Source of the DNA: an uncultured Collinsella sp.
Lineage (GTDB): Bacteria > Actinomycetota > Coriobacteriia > Coriobacteriales > Coriobacteriaceae
Assembly: GCA_900553345.1 (NCBI GenBank)
Contig: USDE01000004.1
Coordinates: forward strand, 1 to 19,436
DNA length: 19,436 bases
Direction of reading: 5' to 3'
This document shows, piece by piece, positions 1 to 6,542 of this stretch. The position numbers were made by a program, and so were the translations under genes. Within the stretch, counting starts at the first letter, position 1. The number at the start of each line of letters is the position of its first letter. The notes below the pieces were generated by a model. That model was not told the DNA's origin. It searched no databases and worked only from the letters and a program-made list of their open reading frames with translations.

Positions 1-617
1 CCTACGAGGCCGGCGAGTCGCTGCGCGACGTTGTGGGCCCGCTGGGCGTTCCCACCGAGATGGCCGAGGGCCCCTGCGCTGTCATTGGCGGCGGCGTCGG
101 CCTGGCAATTGCCTTCCCGGTCGCCAAGCACCTGGTCGAGACCGGTCATGAGGTCCACGCCATCATGGGCGCCCGCACCAAGGACCTCCTGCTCATGGAG
201 GACCAGTTCCGCGAGCTCCTCGACGAGGACCACATCCATATCACCACTGATGACGGTTCTTACGGCGAGCAGGGCGTTGTCACCACTCCGCTGGAGCGCC
301 TGCTGCAGGACAAGGCCGTGAGCCAGGTCTTCTGCGTCGGCCCCGTTCCGATGATGAAGTTCTCGACCCTCACCGCCCAGAAGTACGACACCCCCATCAC
401 CGCGTCGCTCAACCCCATCATGGTTGACGGCACCGGTATGTGCGGCTGCTGCCGCGTCGAGGTGGGCGGCGTGACCAAGTTCGCTTGCGTCGACGGCCCC
501 GACTTCGATGCTACCCTGGTCGACTGGGATGACCTTCGTGCCCGCCAGGCCGCTTACCGTTCCGAAGAGGGCGCGTCCCTCAAGGCCTATGAGGAAAAGA
601 GCTGCGCATGCCACTAG
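1..617 (+). CDS. NfnA/SudB-like FAD/NAD-binding oxidoreductase subunit (5' truncated)
   Basis: The reading frame is open from base 3, so the gene begins outside the window; about 204 residues of the C-terminal part are present. The start of the visible part reads DVVGPLGVPTEM, typical of the flavin domain of the sulfide dehydrogenase/dihydroorotate dehydrogenase electron-transfer subunit family. It is followed by the nucleotide-binding segment (VIGGGVGLAIAFPVA) and a C-terminal cysteine cluster, GTGMCGCCRV, then FACVDGPDFD, which in this family holds a [2Fe-2S] centre. Family knowledge: such subunits pass electrons between NAD(H), flavin and iron-sulfur centres in NADH-dependent ferredoxin:NADP oxidoreductase (Nfn). 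The stop codon lies inside the next gene (10-bp overlap), so the two are translationally coupled and probably form one cytoplasmic complex. The substrate pair cannot be proven from the sequence. Confidence 0.88.
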   Translation, partial: YEAGESLRDVVGPLGVPTEMAEGPCAVIGGGVGLAIAFPVAKHLVETGHEVHAIMGARTKDLLLMEDQFRELLDEDHIHITTDDGSYGEQGVVTTPLERLLQDKAVSQVFCVGPVPMMKFSTLTAQKYDTPITASLNPIMVDGTGMCGCCRVEVGGVTKFACVDGPDFDATLVDWDDLRARQAAYRSEEGASLKAYEEKSCACH

Positions 618-2017
618 TTAACGGTCGTTTCGTTGCCGATATGAAGTCGCCCCGCACCCCCGATAACGAGGAGCCGGCTGCCGAGCGCGCCTGCGACTTC
701 CGCCCCGTCGACAAGGGCTTCACCGAGGAGATGGCGCTGGCCGAGGCCGAGCGCTGTCTCAACTGCAAGAAGCCGTTCTGTGTTGAGGGCTGCCCCGTCA
801 ACATCAACATCCCCCGCTTTATCGAGCAGATCCGCGAGAAGGACTTCGGCGGCGCTCTCGACACCATCCGCGAGGACTCCATGCTTCCCGCCATCTGCGG
901 CCGCGTCTGCCCGCAGGAGAACCAGTGCGAGGGCAAGTGCATCCGTGGCAAGAAGTCCGAGCCCGTGGCCATCGGCCAGCTCGAGCGCTTCCTGGGTGAC
1001 CGCCCCGAGCTCGCCTCCACGCCCAAGATGGCCCCCAAGAACGGCAAGAAGGTCGCCGTCGTCGGCTCCGGCCCGTCCGGCATCACCTGCGCCGGCGAGC
1101 TCGCCCGCAACGGCTTTGACGTCACCGTCTTCGAGGCATTCTTCACCGGCGGCGGCGTGCTGGTCTACGGCATCCCCGAGTTCCGTCTGCCCAAGGCAGT
1201 CGTCAAGCGCGAGATTGACGGCCTGGAGGACATGGGCGTCAAGTTTGAGTACAACTCCGTCGTGGGCAACATGGCCACGGCCGAGGAGCTGTTCGAGCAG
1301 GGCTTCGACGCCATCTACGTGGCGACCGGCGCTGGCCTGCCCAAGTTCCTCAACGTCCCCGGCGAGAACCTGCCCAACGTCTTCTTCGCTAACGAGTACC
1401 TCACCCGCGTGAACCTGATGAAGGCCAACAAGTTCCCCGAGTACGACACCCCCACCAAGCACGGCAAGAACGTCGTCGTCTTCGGTGGCGGCAACGTGGC
1501 TATGGACGCCGTCCGTACCGCCAAGCGCCTGGGCGCCGAGCACGCCATCATCGCCTACCGCCGTACCGAGGACGAGATGCCCTGCCGTCGCGCCGAGCTG
1601 CACCACGCTAAGGCCGAGGGCGTCGAGGTTCTGCCGCTCGTCTCCCCGCTCGAGTTTGTCGCTGGCGAGGACGGCTCCGTGTGCGCCGTCAAGGTCCAGA
1701 AGATGGAGCTCGGCGAGCCCGACGAGTCCGGCCGCCGTCGCCCGGTGCCCATCGAGGGCGCCATCGAGGAGATCCCCTGCGACGTCGCGATCTCGGCTAT
1801 CGGCACCAACGCCAACCCCTTCGCTGCCAAGATCGGCGGCAAGATGGAGCTCAACAAGTGGGGCTACATCGTCGCCGACGAGGAGACCGGCCAGACCACC
1901 GATCCCCGCATCTGGGCCGGCGGCGACATCGTCACCGGTGCCGCTACGGTCATTCTGGCGATGGGTGCCGGCAAGAAGGCCGCCGCTTCCATCACCAAGA
2001 GCCTGCTGGGTGAGTAA
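608..2017 (+). CDS. gltA: NADPH-dependent glutamate synthase small-subunit family oxidoreductase (NfnB-like)
   Basis: This 469-residue protein has the usual length of the GltD/NfnB family. Two N-terminal cysteine clusters (Cys50, 53, 58, 62 and Cys97, 101, 107, 111) fit two [4Fe-4S] centres. A Rossmann FAD motif, VVGSGPSG, sits at 151-158; the family signature GGVLVYGIPEFRLPK at about 182-196; and a second dinucleotide site, FGGGNVAMDA, at about 292-301 for NAD(P)H. The C-terminus carries the conserved segment with WAGGDIVTGAATVILAMGAGKKAA. No large glutamate synthase subunit is nearby, and the gene overlaps an NfnA-like gene by 10 bp, so electron-bifurcating ferredoxin/NAD(P)H chemistry (nfnB) is more likely than glutamate synthesis. 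Automated pipelines usually name it gltA. A terminator follows 28 bp after the stop. Confidence 0.93.
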   Translation: MPLVNGRFVADMKSPRTPDNEEPAAERACDFRPVDKGFTEEMALAEAERCLNCKKPFCVEGCPVNINIPRFIEQIREKDFGGALDTIREDSMLPAICGRVCPQENQCEGKCIRGKKSEPVAIGQLERFLGDRPELASTPKMAPKNGKKVAVVGSGPSGITCAGELARNGFDVTVFEAFFTGGGVLVYGIPEFRLPKAVVKREIDGLEDMGVKFEYNSVVGNMATAEELFEQGFDAIYVATGAGLPKFLNVPGENLPNVFFANEYLTRVNLMKANKFPEYDTPTKHGKNVVVFGGGNVAMDAVRTAKRLGAEHAIIAYRRTEDEMPCRRAELHHAKAEGVEVLPLVSPLEFVAGEDGSVCAVKVQKMELGEPDESGRRRPVPIEGAIEEIPCDVAISAIGTNANPFAAKIGGKMELNKWGYIVADEETGQTTDPRIWAGGDIVTGAATVILAMGAGKKAAASITKSLLGE

Positions 2018-2045
2018 TCACCTGCAGCGCTAGCCATCAAACGGC

Positions 2046-2083
2046 AAAGTCCCCGTCGAGCACACGCCCGGCGGGGACTTTTT
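2046..2083 (+). terminator. Rho-independent terminator after the gltA/nfnB-like gene
   Basis: AAAGTCCCCG (2046-2055) pairs perfectly with CGGGGACTTT (2072-2081), enclosing a 16-nt loop. A run of five T closes the stem at 2079-2083. It lies 28 bp after the stop codon and ends the plus-strand operon. Confidence 0.85.
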
Positions 2084-2099
2084 CTATACCGGCCGCCCG

Positions 2100-2134
2100 A
2101 CCACCACGATGGGGACAGGCACCTTTGTGGTGGT
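2100..2134. repeat. GGGGACAG-core hairpin element, copy 1
   Basis: The word ACCACCAC (2100-2107) is followed by the core GGGGACAGGCACC (2111-2123) and by the inverted word GTGGTGGT (2127-2134). It is one of four elements in the window with this layout. Bases 2111-2136 recur inverted at 2432-2456 with a single one-base gap, so the two copies bracket the palindromic array between them. The rest of the gene-free stretch 2018-2476 holds only the features listed here. Confidence 0.6.
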
Positions 2135-2157
2135 TTGGGACCTGGTCGATCGTTTTG

Positions 2158-2373
2158 TCTCGATCTGTAACAGCTGGAGTCCGTTGAGCCCTGCAGTTGT
2201 TACAGATTGAGATATTGTGCCGGCCGGCCACGCTGCATCTCAATCTGTAACAGTTAGAGACCAAATATGCCGCCTGGTGTTACAGATCAAGACGTTGGGC
2301 TGACGGCCGAACGGTTTATCTCAATCTGTAACAGTTAGAGCCATTTTCGCTGGCTTGGTGTTACAGATCGAGA
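2158..2373. repeat. Regular array of six 15-bp sites in alternating orientation (three hairpin units)
   Basis: The site TCTCRATCTGTAACA lies at 2158-2172, 2238-2252 and 2319-2333. Its inverted form, TGTTACAGATYRAGA, lies at 2198-2212, 2278-2292 and 2359-2373. Successive sites start 40, 40, 40, 41 and 40 bp apart. Each forward/inverted pair makes a hairpin with a 15-bp stem (perfect or nearly so) and exactly 25 nt of loop. The loops after forward sites 2 and 3 begin GTTAGAG; the other spacers differ. No protein frame of note crosses it. It resembles REP/BIME-type palindromic repeats or a multi-site protein-binding array; the function is unknown. Confidence 0.8.
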
Positions 2374-2424
2374 CTATGCAAAAGCCGAGGATAGGCACTG
2401 CCGCCAAGGCCTTCCCCTCGGCCT

Positions 2425-2470
2425 AAAACAAAAACCACCACAAAGGTGCTGTCCCCTTTGTGGTGGTTTT
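2425..2470 (-). terminator. GGGGACAG-core hairpin, copy 2, acting as terminator of the kinase-like gene
   Basis: A perfect 16-bp stem, 2431-2446 with 2455-2470, encloses an 8-nt loop. Read on the minus strand it starts 6 bp after the stop of the gene ending at 2477, and the exit side is TTTTTGTTTT, so it is a convincing intrinsic terminator. The stem contains ACCACCAC and its complement plus the GGGGACAG core in inverted orientation relative to copy 1. A second, shorter hairpin, GCCGAGG/CCTCGGC (2384-2390 with 2416-2422), lies just beyond it. Confidence 0.75.
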
Positions 2471-2476
2471 GGTCGG

Positions 2477-3100
2477 CTAGCCTTCGAGCTGCGCCACTTT
2501 GTAGCGGTAGGCTGCAGCGATGACGTCTTTACAGCCCTCGCGTCCCAGCTTGGCGCGGTTGACGACGATGTCTTTACCGCTCGTCATCTTCCACTTTCCG
2601 GCGCTATAGCGCTTATAGAACGCCTCGCGCGCCTTCTGCTGCTGCTTGACCAGCTTGGCGCCCTTCTTTTTGTTAAGGCCGCGCTTCTTGCGCACGATCT
2701 CGACGCGGTCCTCAAAGGGTGCGGTCACCAACACGGCAATGTGGTTGGGGTTGTTGCGAAGCAGATAATCGGACAGGCGGCCTTCGATAATGCAACTCTC
2801 GGTCTCGCCCAGGTCCAAAATCACCTGGCTCATCTTTTGGAACAACTTGTCCGAGTACGAGCGCGCGTCGTAGCGGTCGGGCAGAAACGCCATGTTCTCC
2901 ACAGCCAGACGCTCGTCGTAGGCGGCCATCTTATCGAGCGACTCGCCCGCGCGCAGCGACGCGCGCACCAGTAGCTCGTTGTCATACAGCGGAATCCCCA
3001 ACTCGTCGGCAAGCATGCGACCAATCTCGTGGCCCTCGGCGCCAAAGTCGCGCGCGATGGTAATGACCACAGGATTCTTCTTATTCTCCAGATCGCTCAT
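2477..3100 (-). CDS. Cytidylate kinase-like family protein
   Basis: The 207-residue protein starts VVITIARDFGAEGHEIGRML and continues LADELGIPLYDNELL, the layout of the cytidylate-kinase-like family (PF13189), whose members are predicted P-loop nucleotide or nucleoside kinases. The loop here (ARDFGAEGHEIG, residues 16-27) is not a classical GxxxxGK[ST] Walker A, which is common in this family. A conserved acidic/arginine patch, CIIEGRLSDYLL (about 103-114), and a lysine-rich LID-like region (KKRGLNKKKGAK, 138-149) follow. The substrate is not known and may not be CMP. The ATG at 3100 is preceded by AGAAAGGAA at good spacing. It stands alone on the minus strand between the ABC operon's 3' structure and its own terminator. 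Confidence 0.8.
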   Translation of the reverse strand: MSDLENKKNPVVITIARDFGAEGHEIGRMLADELGIPLYDNELLVRASLRAGESLDKMAAYDERLAVENMAFLPDRYDARSYSDKLFQKMSQVILDLGETESCIIEGRLSDYLLRNNPNHIAVLVTAPFEDRVEIVRKKRGLNKKKGAKLVKQQQKAREAFYKRYSAGKWKMTSGKDIVVNRAKLGREGCKDVIAAAYRYKVAQLEG

Positions 3101-3160
3101 CGCGATTCCTTTCTAACAAATGAGAAATAGGCTGTTTATCGCCTTTTCCACGATAGCGTA

Positions 3161-3266
3161 CCTGGGTTTTCCTGGTGCCCAAGATTGACCTGAAAGAGGA
3201 GCGACGCGTACTTTGGTACGCGAGCGACGGTTTGAAGGCCAAGGTTGGGTGCCAGGGAAAGCCAGG
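3161..3266 (-). other. Long imperfect hairpin at the 3' end of the ABC operon
   Basis: Bases 3161-3182 and 3245-3266 are inverted repeats matching at 18 of 22 positions; most mismatches are transitions that would become G-U pairs in RNA. A further inner pairing (3185-3195 with 3231-3242) and a terminal CGCGTAC/GTACGCG hairpin (3205-3211 with 3216-3222) continue the stem, so the whole 106 nt folds as one long arm. It begins directly after the stop codon of the last permease. There is no U-run, so it may stabilise the message or act as a REP-like element rather than as a classical terminator. Confidence 0.5.
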
Positions 3267-3905
3267 CTATGCGGCTACGATGCGGCGTTGATATGCCCTC
3301 ACCAGCAGCGAGATACCAAAGTTGAGCACGAAGTACATCGCAAACACCAGGCCGTAGAGCATAAGCACCTGCGACAGGTCGATCGCGTGGGCCATCACGA
3401 CGTTTGCCGTGTACATGAGCTCGGCCACGTTAATGCCCGAAAGATACGAGCTGTCCTTAATGACAGTCGTGCACTGGCTAAACAGCGCCGGAATGATCGT
3501 CTTAAATGTCTGCGGCAGAATGATGTAGCGCATGGTGGCAAAGAAGCCGAAGCCCTGGCTCTGCGCTGCCTCAAACTGGCCGCGCGGAATCGAGTTGAGG
3601 CCGCCGCGCACAATCTCGGCCATAACAGCGCTGGTAAACAGCGTAAAGGCGATGGTCGAAATCACAATGTCCAAACCCTGCACCGTAAAGTAGATAAACA
3701 GAATCCACAGCAGGTTCGGCGTGCAACGGAACAGCTCGATATAGGCGCTCACCAAAATACGGAACGGGCGGGGCGCATAGCTTTTAACGAGCGCCAGCAC
3801 CGTGCCAAAGATGAGCGAGAAAAAGATCGACAGCGCCGAGATCTCGATTGTCTTAACAAAGCCGCCCCAAATGTAGAGCAGGTTGGTCGCGTTGAAGATT
3901 TCCAT
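3267..3905 (-). CDS. Polar amino acid ABC transporter permease (second permease of the operon)
   Basis: This 212-residue inner-membrane protein has hydrophobic segments at about 21-41, 64-90 and 178-202. The EAA loop that docks the ATPase is clear at 112-131 (EAAQSQGF to ILPQ). Its size and layout fit the HisM/GltK type of polar amino acid permeases. The ATG at 3905 lies 3 bp after the stop of the other permease and is preceded by GGAGG inside that gene's end, so translation is coupled. It most likely forms a heterodimeric channel with the upstream permease. Substrate choice depends on the binding protein of the operon, which suggests acidic amino acids. Confidence 0.9.
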   Translation of the reverse strand: MEIFNATNLLYIWGGFVKTIEISALSIFFSLIFGTVLALVKSYAPRPFRILVSAYIELFRCTPNLLWILFIYFTVQGLDIVISTIAFTLFTSAVMAEIVRGGLNSIPRGQFEAAQSQGFGFFATMRYIILPQTFKTIIPALFSQCTTVIKDSSYLSGINVAELMYTANVVMAHAIDLSQVLMLYGLVFAMYFVLNFGISLLVRAYQRRIVAA

Positions 3906-3908
3906 GCG

Positions 3909-4655
3909 CTAGGCCTCCTCTACGTTGTCGAGCCCCAGCTCGGCCAGGCTCACGCCGCGCGGACGCTCCTTGGAGCGGCGCTCGAGCCACTGCACCAGCA
4001 TGGCGAGCGGAAAGCAGATGATGAAGTACATAAGGCAGCAGACGATGTATCCCTGCAGGTAACCGTACAGACTCACAAAGTTGTCGGAACGGTACATAAG
4101 GTCGCCGCCGGCCACAAGCGCCAGCACCGACGTGTTCTTGACCAGGTTGAGCGCCTGGTTACACAGCGGCGGCAGAATGATCTTGAACGTCTGGGGCAGC
4201 ACGATGTACCAGTACGCCTGCGCACGGGTGAAGCCCTGGCTCTGGGCCGCCTCCATCTGACCGCGCGGAACCGCCTCGATACCAGTGCGGATGACCTCCG
4301 AGATGTAGGCCGCGTGATACAGACCCACGCCCAAGAAGCCCAGCACGAACGGCGCGATGCGCACCGGCTGGTCGGCACCGGTTATGGCCTGCAAAAACTG
4401 CGGACCGGCCATGTACATAAAGAGCACCTGCACGGGCAACGGAGTGTTCTGGTAAAACTCCACGTACACGCGGCTTATGGCGCGCAGCACGCGCGAGCGA
4501 GTGGTAGAGAACACGCCCAGCAGCGTGCCCAGCACCAGCGACAGCAGCAGACCGGCAACGACCACTTGCAGCGTCACGCCAAAGCCCTCCCAGAAGGGCC
4601 CCATGTTTTGAAATGTCGTCGACCAACGGTCGGCGTCAAATAATCCTTCGAGCAT
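3909..4655 (-). CDS. Polar amino acid ABC transporter permease (first permease of the operon)
   Basis: The 248-residue form begins MLEGLFDADRW. I chose the ATG at 4655 because AAGGAAGGA stands 5-6 nt before it; the open frame extends to a TTG at 4688 that would overlap the binding-protein gene and has no such site. Hydrophobic segments lie at about 27-50, 73-93, 102-120 and 203-224, and the EAA loop at 135-155 (EAAQSQGFTRAQ to VLPQ). The segment VEFYQNTPLPVQVLF is typical of GltJ/HisQ-type permeases. A hydrophilic tail of about 25 residues, rich in Arg, Glu and Leu, follows the last helix. It partners the downstream permease, with 3 bp between the two genes. Confidence 0.9.
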   Translation of the reverse strand: MLEGLFDADRWSTTFQNMGPFWEGFGVTLQVVVAGLLLSLVLGTLLGVFSTTRSRVLRAISRVYVEFYQNTPLPVQVLFMYMAGPQFLQAITGADQPVRIAPFVLGFLGVGLYHAAYISEVIRTGIEAVPRGQMEAAQSQGFTRAQAYWYIVLPQTFKIILPPLCNQALNLVKNTSVLALVAGGDLMYRSDNFVSLYGYLQGYIVCCLMYFIICFPLAMLVQWLERRSKERPRGVSLAELGLDNVEEA

Positions 4656-4680
4656 TTGATTCCTTCCTTGGACGATACGC

Positions 4681-5556
4681 CTATACAAGACCCCAGGTCT
4701 TGACCTCTTGGTCGAGCCAACCGTCGGCCAGGCGATCGCAAATCACCTGATCGACCACGGCCGAAAGGTCGCAACCCTTCTTGGTCGCCACGCCGTAGCC
4801 CTGCTCGCCAAACTTGACCTCGGGCTGCAGCAGCTCAACGGTCTCGTTCATGTAACCGGCCAGCGTGGAGCGGTCCATGGCAAAGACGTCGATATTGCCG
4901 GCGTCGAGCGAACTCTTGATGATGGGGTAGCCGCTAAAGGCCCTAAACTCGGGCTTGCAGCTAAAGCCGTTGTCCTTAATCATCTGCTCGATCAGGCCCT
5001 GCGTGGTTGCACCCTGGCTCACGCCAATGACCTTGCCGTCCAGGTCCTCAATCGAGGTAAAGCCCGAACGCTTCTTGACCATGAGTCCCACGTAGTCGGT
5101 GCGGTACGGCGTCGAGAAATCCCAGCTCTTCTTGCGCTCGTCGGTGATGGTGTAGGTCGCCGCGACCACGTCAAGTTGGCCGTTATCGATCAGCGGGCCG
5201 CGCGTCTTGGGCGTCACGTCGGTAAACTCGACAAGCTCCTGGGCGCGGGCCTCCTTGTAGCTCACGCCAAAGACGGCAGCGGCGATCTGGTAGCACAAAT
5301 CGACTTCCATGCCCTCAAAGCGGCCCTTGGCGGTGTCGTAATAGCCATAGCCGGGAACGTCCTTCTTAACGCCGGCATTCAGATGGCCACGCGACTTGAT
5401 GGCCGCAAGCTTAGACCCCTTGTCGGAGCCCTCGCTGCTGGTGGAGTTGCCGCAACCGGTAAGCGCGGTCCCCGTCAGCGCAAGCATGCCGGCGCCAGCC
5501 AGCTGCAAAAAGTGACGGCGCGACACGGCCGCCCTCGTCATATCCGTCATGTCCAT
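4681..5556 (-). CDS. Amino acid ABC transporter substrate-binding lipoprotein, PEB1-like, with Tat-type signal
   Basis: This 291-residue protein is a type 3-family solute-binding protein. Its N-terminus carries a twin-arginine motif, SRRHFLQL (12-19), a hydrophobic stretch and the lipobox ALTGC with Cys35, so it is probably exported folded and anchored as a lipoprotein. The core (VEFTDVTPKTRGPLIDNG, then TITDERKKSWDFSTPY, then IGVSQGATTQ, then SLDAGNIDVFAMDRS) closely follows the Campylobacter PEB1 aspartate/glutamate-binding pattern, so acidic amino acids are the likely ligands (inference). A GTG at 5559 directly precedes the ATG at 5556; AGG spacing favours the ATG. It lies 8 bp after the ATPase gene and 25 bp before the first permease. 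Confidence 0.9.
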   Translation of the reverse strand: MDMTDMTRAAVSRRHFLQLAGAGMLALTGTALTGCGNSTSSEGSDKGSKLAAIKSRGHLNAGVKKDVPGYGYYDTAKGRFEGMEVDLCYQIAAAVFGVSYKEARAQELVEFTDVTPKTRGPLIDNGQLDVVAATYTITDERKKSWDFSTPYRTDYVGLMVKKRSGFTSIEDLDGKVIGVSQGATTQGLIEQMIKDNGFSCKPEFRAFSGYPIIKSSLDAGNIDVFAMDRSTLAGYMNETVELLQPEVKFGEQGYGVATKKGCDLSAVVDQVICDRLADGWLDQEVKTWGLV

Positions 5557-5564
5557 CACCGCGC

Positions 5565-6296
5565 CTAGTGCAGAATCTTGGACAGGAACTCGCGGCAGCG
5601 CGGGTTCTCGGGGTTATCGAAGAAGTGCTCGGGCGTGCCCTCCTCCAGGATACGGCCGTCCTCCATAAAGATGACGCGGTCGGCCACCTGGCGCGCAAAG
5701 CCCATCTCGTGCGTCACGCAGATCATGGTGATGTCCTCCTGCGCGAGCTCAATCATAACGTCCAGAACCTCCTGGACCATCTCGGGGTCGAGCGCCGAGG
5801 TCGGCTCGTCAAACAGAATGATGGGCTGCTTGGTGCACAGGGCACGGGCGATGGCGATGCGCTGCTGCTGACCGCCCGAGAGATTCTGCGGATACTCGCC
5901 GGCCTTATGCGCCATGCCGACGCGCTTGAGCGCGGCGATGGCGATCTCGGTCGCCTCCTCCTTGCTCTTCTTTTGCAGCTTGATGGGTGCGAGCGTCAGG
6001 TTGCCCAGCACCGTCATGTTGGGATACAGGTTGAACTGCTGAAACACCATGGAGCTGTACTTGCGAGCCATCTCCAGGTGATTCTTTTTGGTGAGCGGCG
6101 TACCGTCGATGACGACCTCGCCCGACGTGGGCTCCTCCAGATAATCGACGCAACGGATGAGCGTCGACTTACCCGAGCCGGAAGGCCCGATCATTACGAG
6201 TTTCTCGCCGCGCTTGACGGTGAGGTTGATATCTTTGAGCACATGCAGGTCGCCAAAGTACTTGTTGAGATGCTTGATCTCGATCATGTCTGCCAT
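5565..6296 (-). CDS. Polar amino acid ABC transporter ATP-binding protein
   Basis: This 243-residue ATPase is full length for the GlnQ/HisP family. It has Walker [10 protein letters not shown] at 37-45, Q-loop Gln86-Gln87, signature LSGGQQQR at 139-146, Walker B IILFDE at 159-164 with D-loop SALD, and H-loop His196. The segment EEPTSGEV and the ending [16 protein letters not shown] are typical of polar amino acid importers. It is the first gene of a four-gene minus-strand operon (ATPase, binding protein, permease, permease), energising uptake at the cytoplasmic face. GGGAAGGGA precedes the ATG at 6296. The upstream region has a possible promoter and operator-like repeats. Confidence 0.94.
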   Translation of the reverse strand: MADMIEIKHLNKYFGDLHVLKDINLTVKRGEKLVMIGPSGSGKSTLIRCVDYLEEPTSGEVVIDGTPLTKKNHLEMARKYSSMVFQQFNLYPNMTVLGNLTLAPIKLQKKSKEEATEIAIAALKRVGMAHKAGEYPQNLSGGQQQRIAIARALCTKQPIILFDEPTSALDPEMVQEVLDVMIELAQEDITMICVTHEMGFARQVADRVIFMEDGRILEEGTPEHFFDNPENPRCREFLSKILH

Positions 6297-6331
6297 GAAT
6301 GTCCCTTCCCTGCGTTTACACGAGTTGAACT

Positions 6332-6379
6332 ATTGTACGGAAAGAACCACGTTTCCGTAGCCCACACTACATTCCCGTA
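6332..6379 (-). promoter_or_regulatory. Putative promoter and operator of the amino acid ABC operon
   Basis: On the minus strand a good -10, TACAAT, lies at 6332-6337, about 36 bp before the first gene, but no good -35 precedes it. Overlapping it is an inverted repeat, TACGGAAA-N8-TTTCCGTA (6336-6343 with 6352-6359). A related direct copy of the 13-bp word CCACGTTTCCGTA (6347-6359) lies at 6367-6379, exactly 20 bp away, matching at 10 of 13 positions. The weak -35 with a repeat in its place suggests control by a DNA-binding regulator. This is inferred from pattern only. Confidence 0.4.
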
Positions 6380-6400
6380 AAGAACCCGCAACCTTCCACC

Positions 6401-6471
6401 CACTCATTGGGGACAGGCTTAAATGAGTACCCACCCATTGGGCACTCATTTAAGCCTGTCCCCAATGAGTG
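6401..6471. repeat. GGGGACAG-core hairpin element, copy 3 (28-bp perfect stem)
   Basis: Bases 6401-6428 pair perfectly with 6444-6471 around a 15-nt loop. Each arm contains the core GGGGACAGG or its complement. The word ACTCATT and its inverse appear four times in alternating orientation (6402, 6422, 6444, 6464). An alternative 11-bp hairpin, 6440-6450 with 6464-6474, competes with the long one. It lies between the terminator of the YqeY-like gene and the ABC promoter. There is no T-run at either exit. Confidence 0.7.
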
Positions 6472-6481
6472 CCCAGCCCAG

Positions 6482-6516
6482 CAAAAAGGGGCGCGACCAT
6501 GACGGCCACGCCCCTC
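6482..6516 (-). terminator. Rho-independent terminator of the YqeY-like gene
   Basis: On the minus strand AGGGGCG (6509-6515) pairs with CGCCCCT (6487-6493), and the exit is TTTTT (6483-6487). It lies about 27 bp after the stop of the gene ending at 6543, ending the foldase/YqeY-like transcription unit. Confidence 0.75.
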
Positions 6517-6542
6517 AACATCAACTATGTACCGCTCGGCCC

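Noticed and set aside
614..1606. Open minus-strand frame of 330 codons
   Set aside because: It lies wholly opposite the NfnB/GltD-like gene and shows only low-complexity Leu/Ala/Gly/Asp content.
2158..2373. CRISPR array, suggested by regular 15-bp repeats and 25-bp spacers
   Set aside because: Repeats alternate in orientation, are too short, spacers share sequence (GTTAGAG), and no cas gene is near.
3213..4643. Open plus-strand frame of 476 codons
   Set aside because: It is the antisense shadow of the two ABC permease genes; its composition (Arg, His, Gln rich) is not protein-like and the minus-strand genes have clear family motifs.
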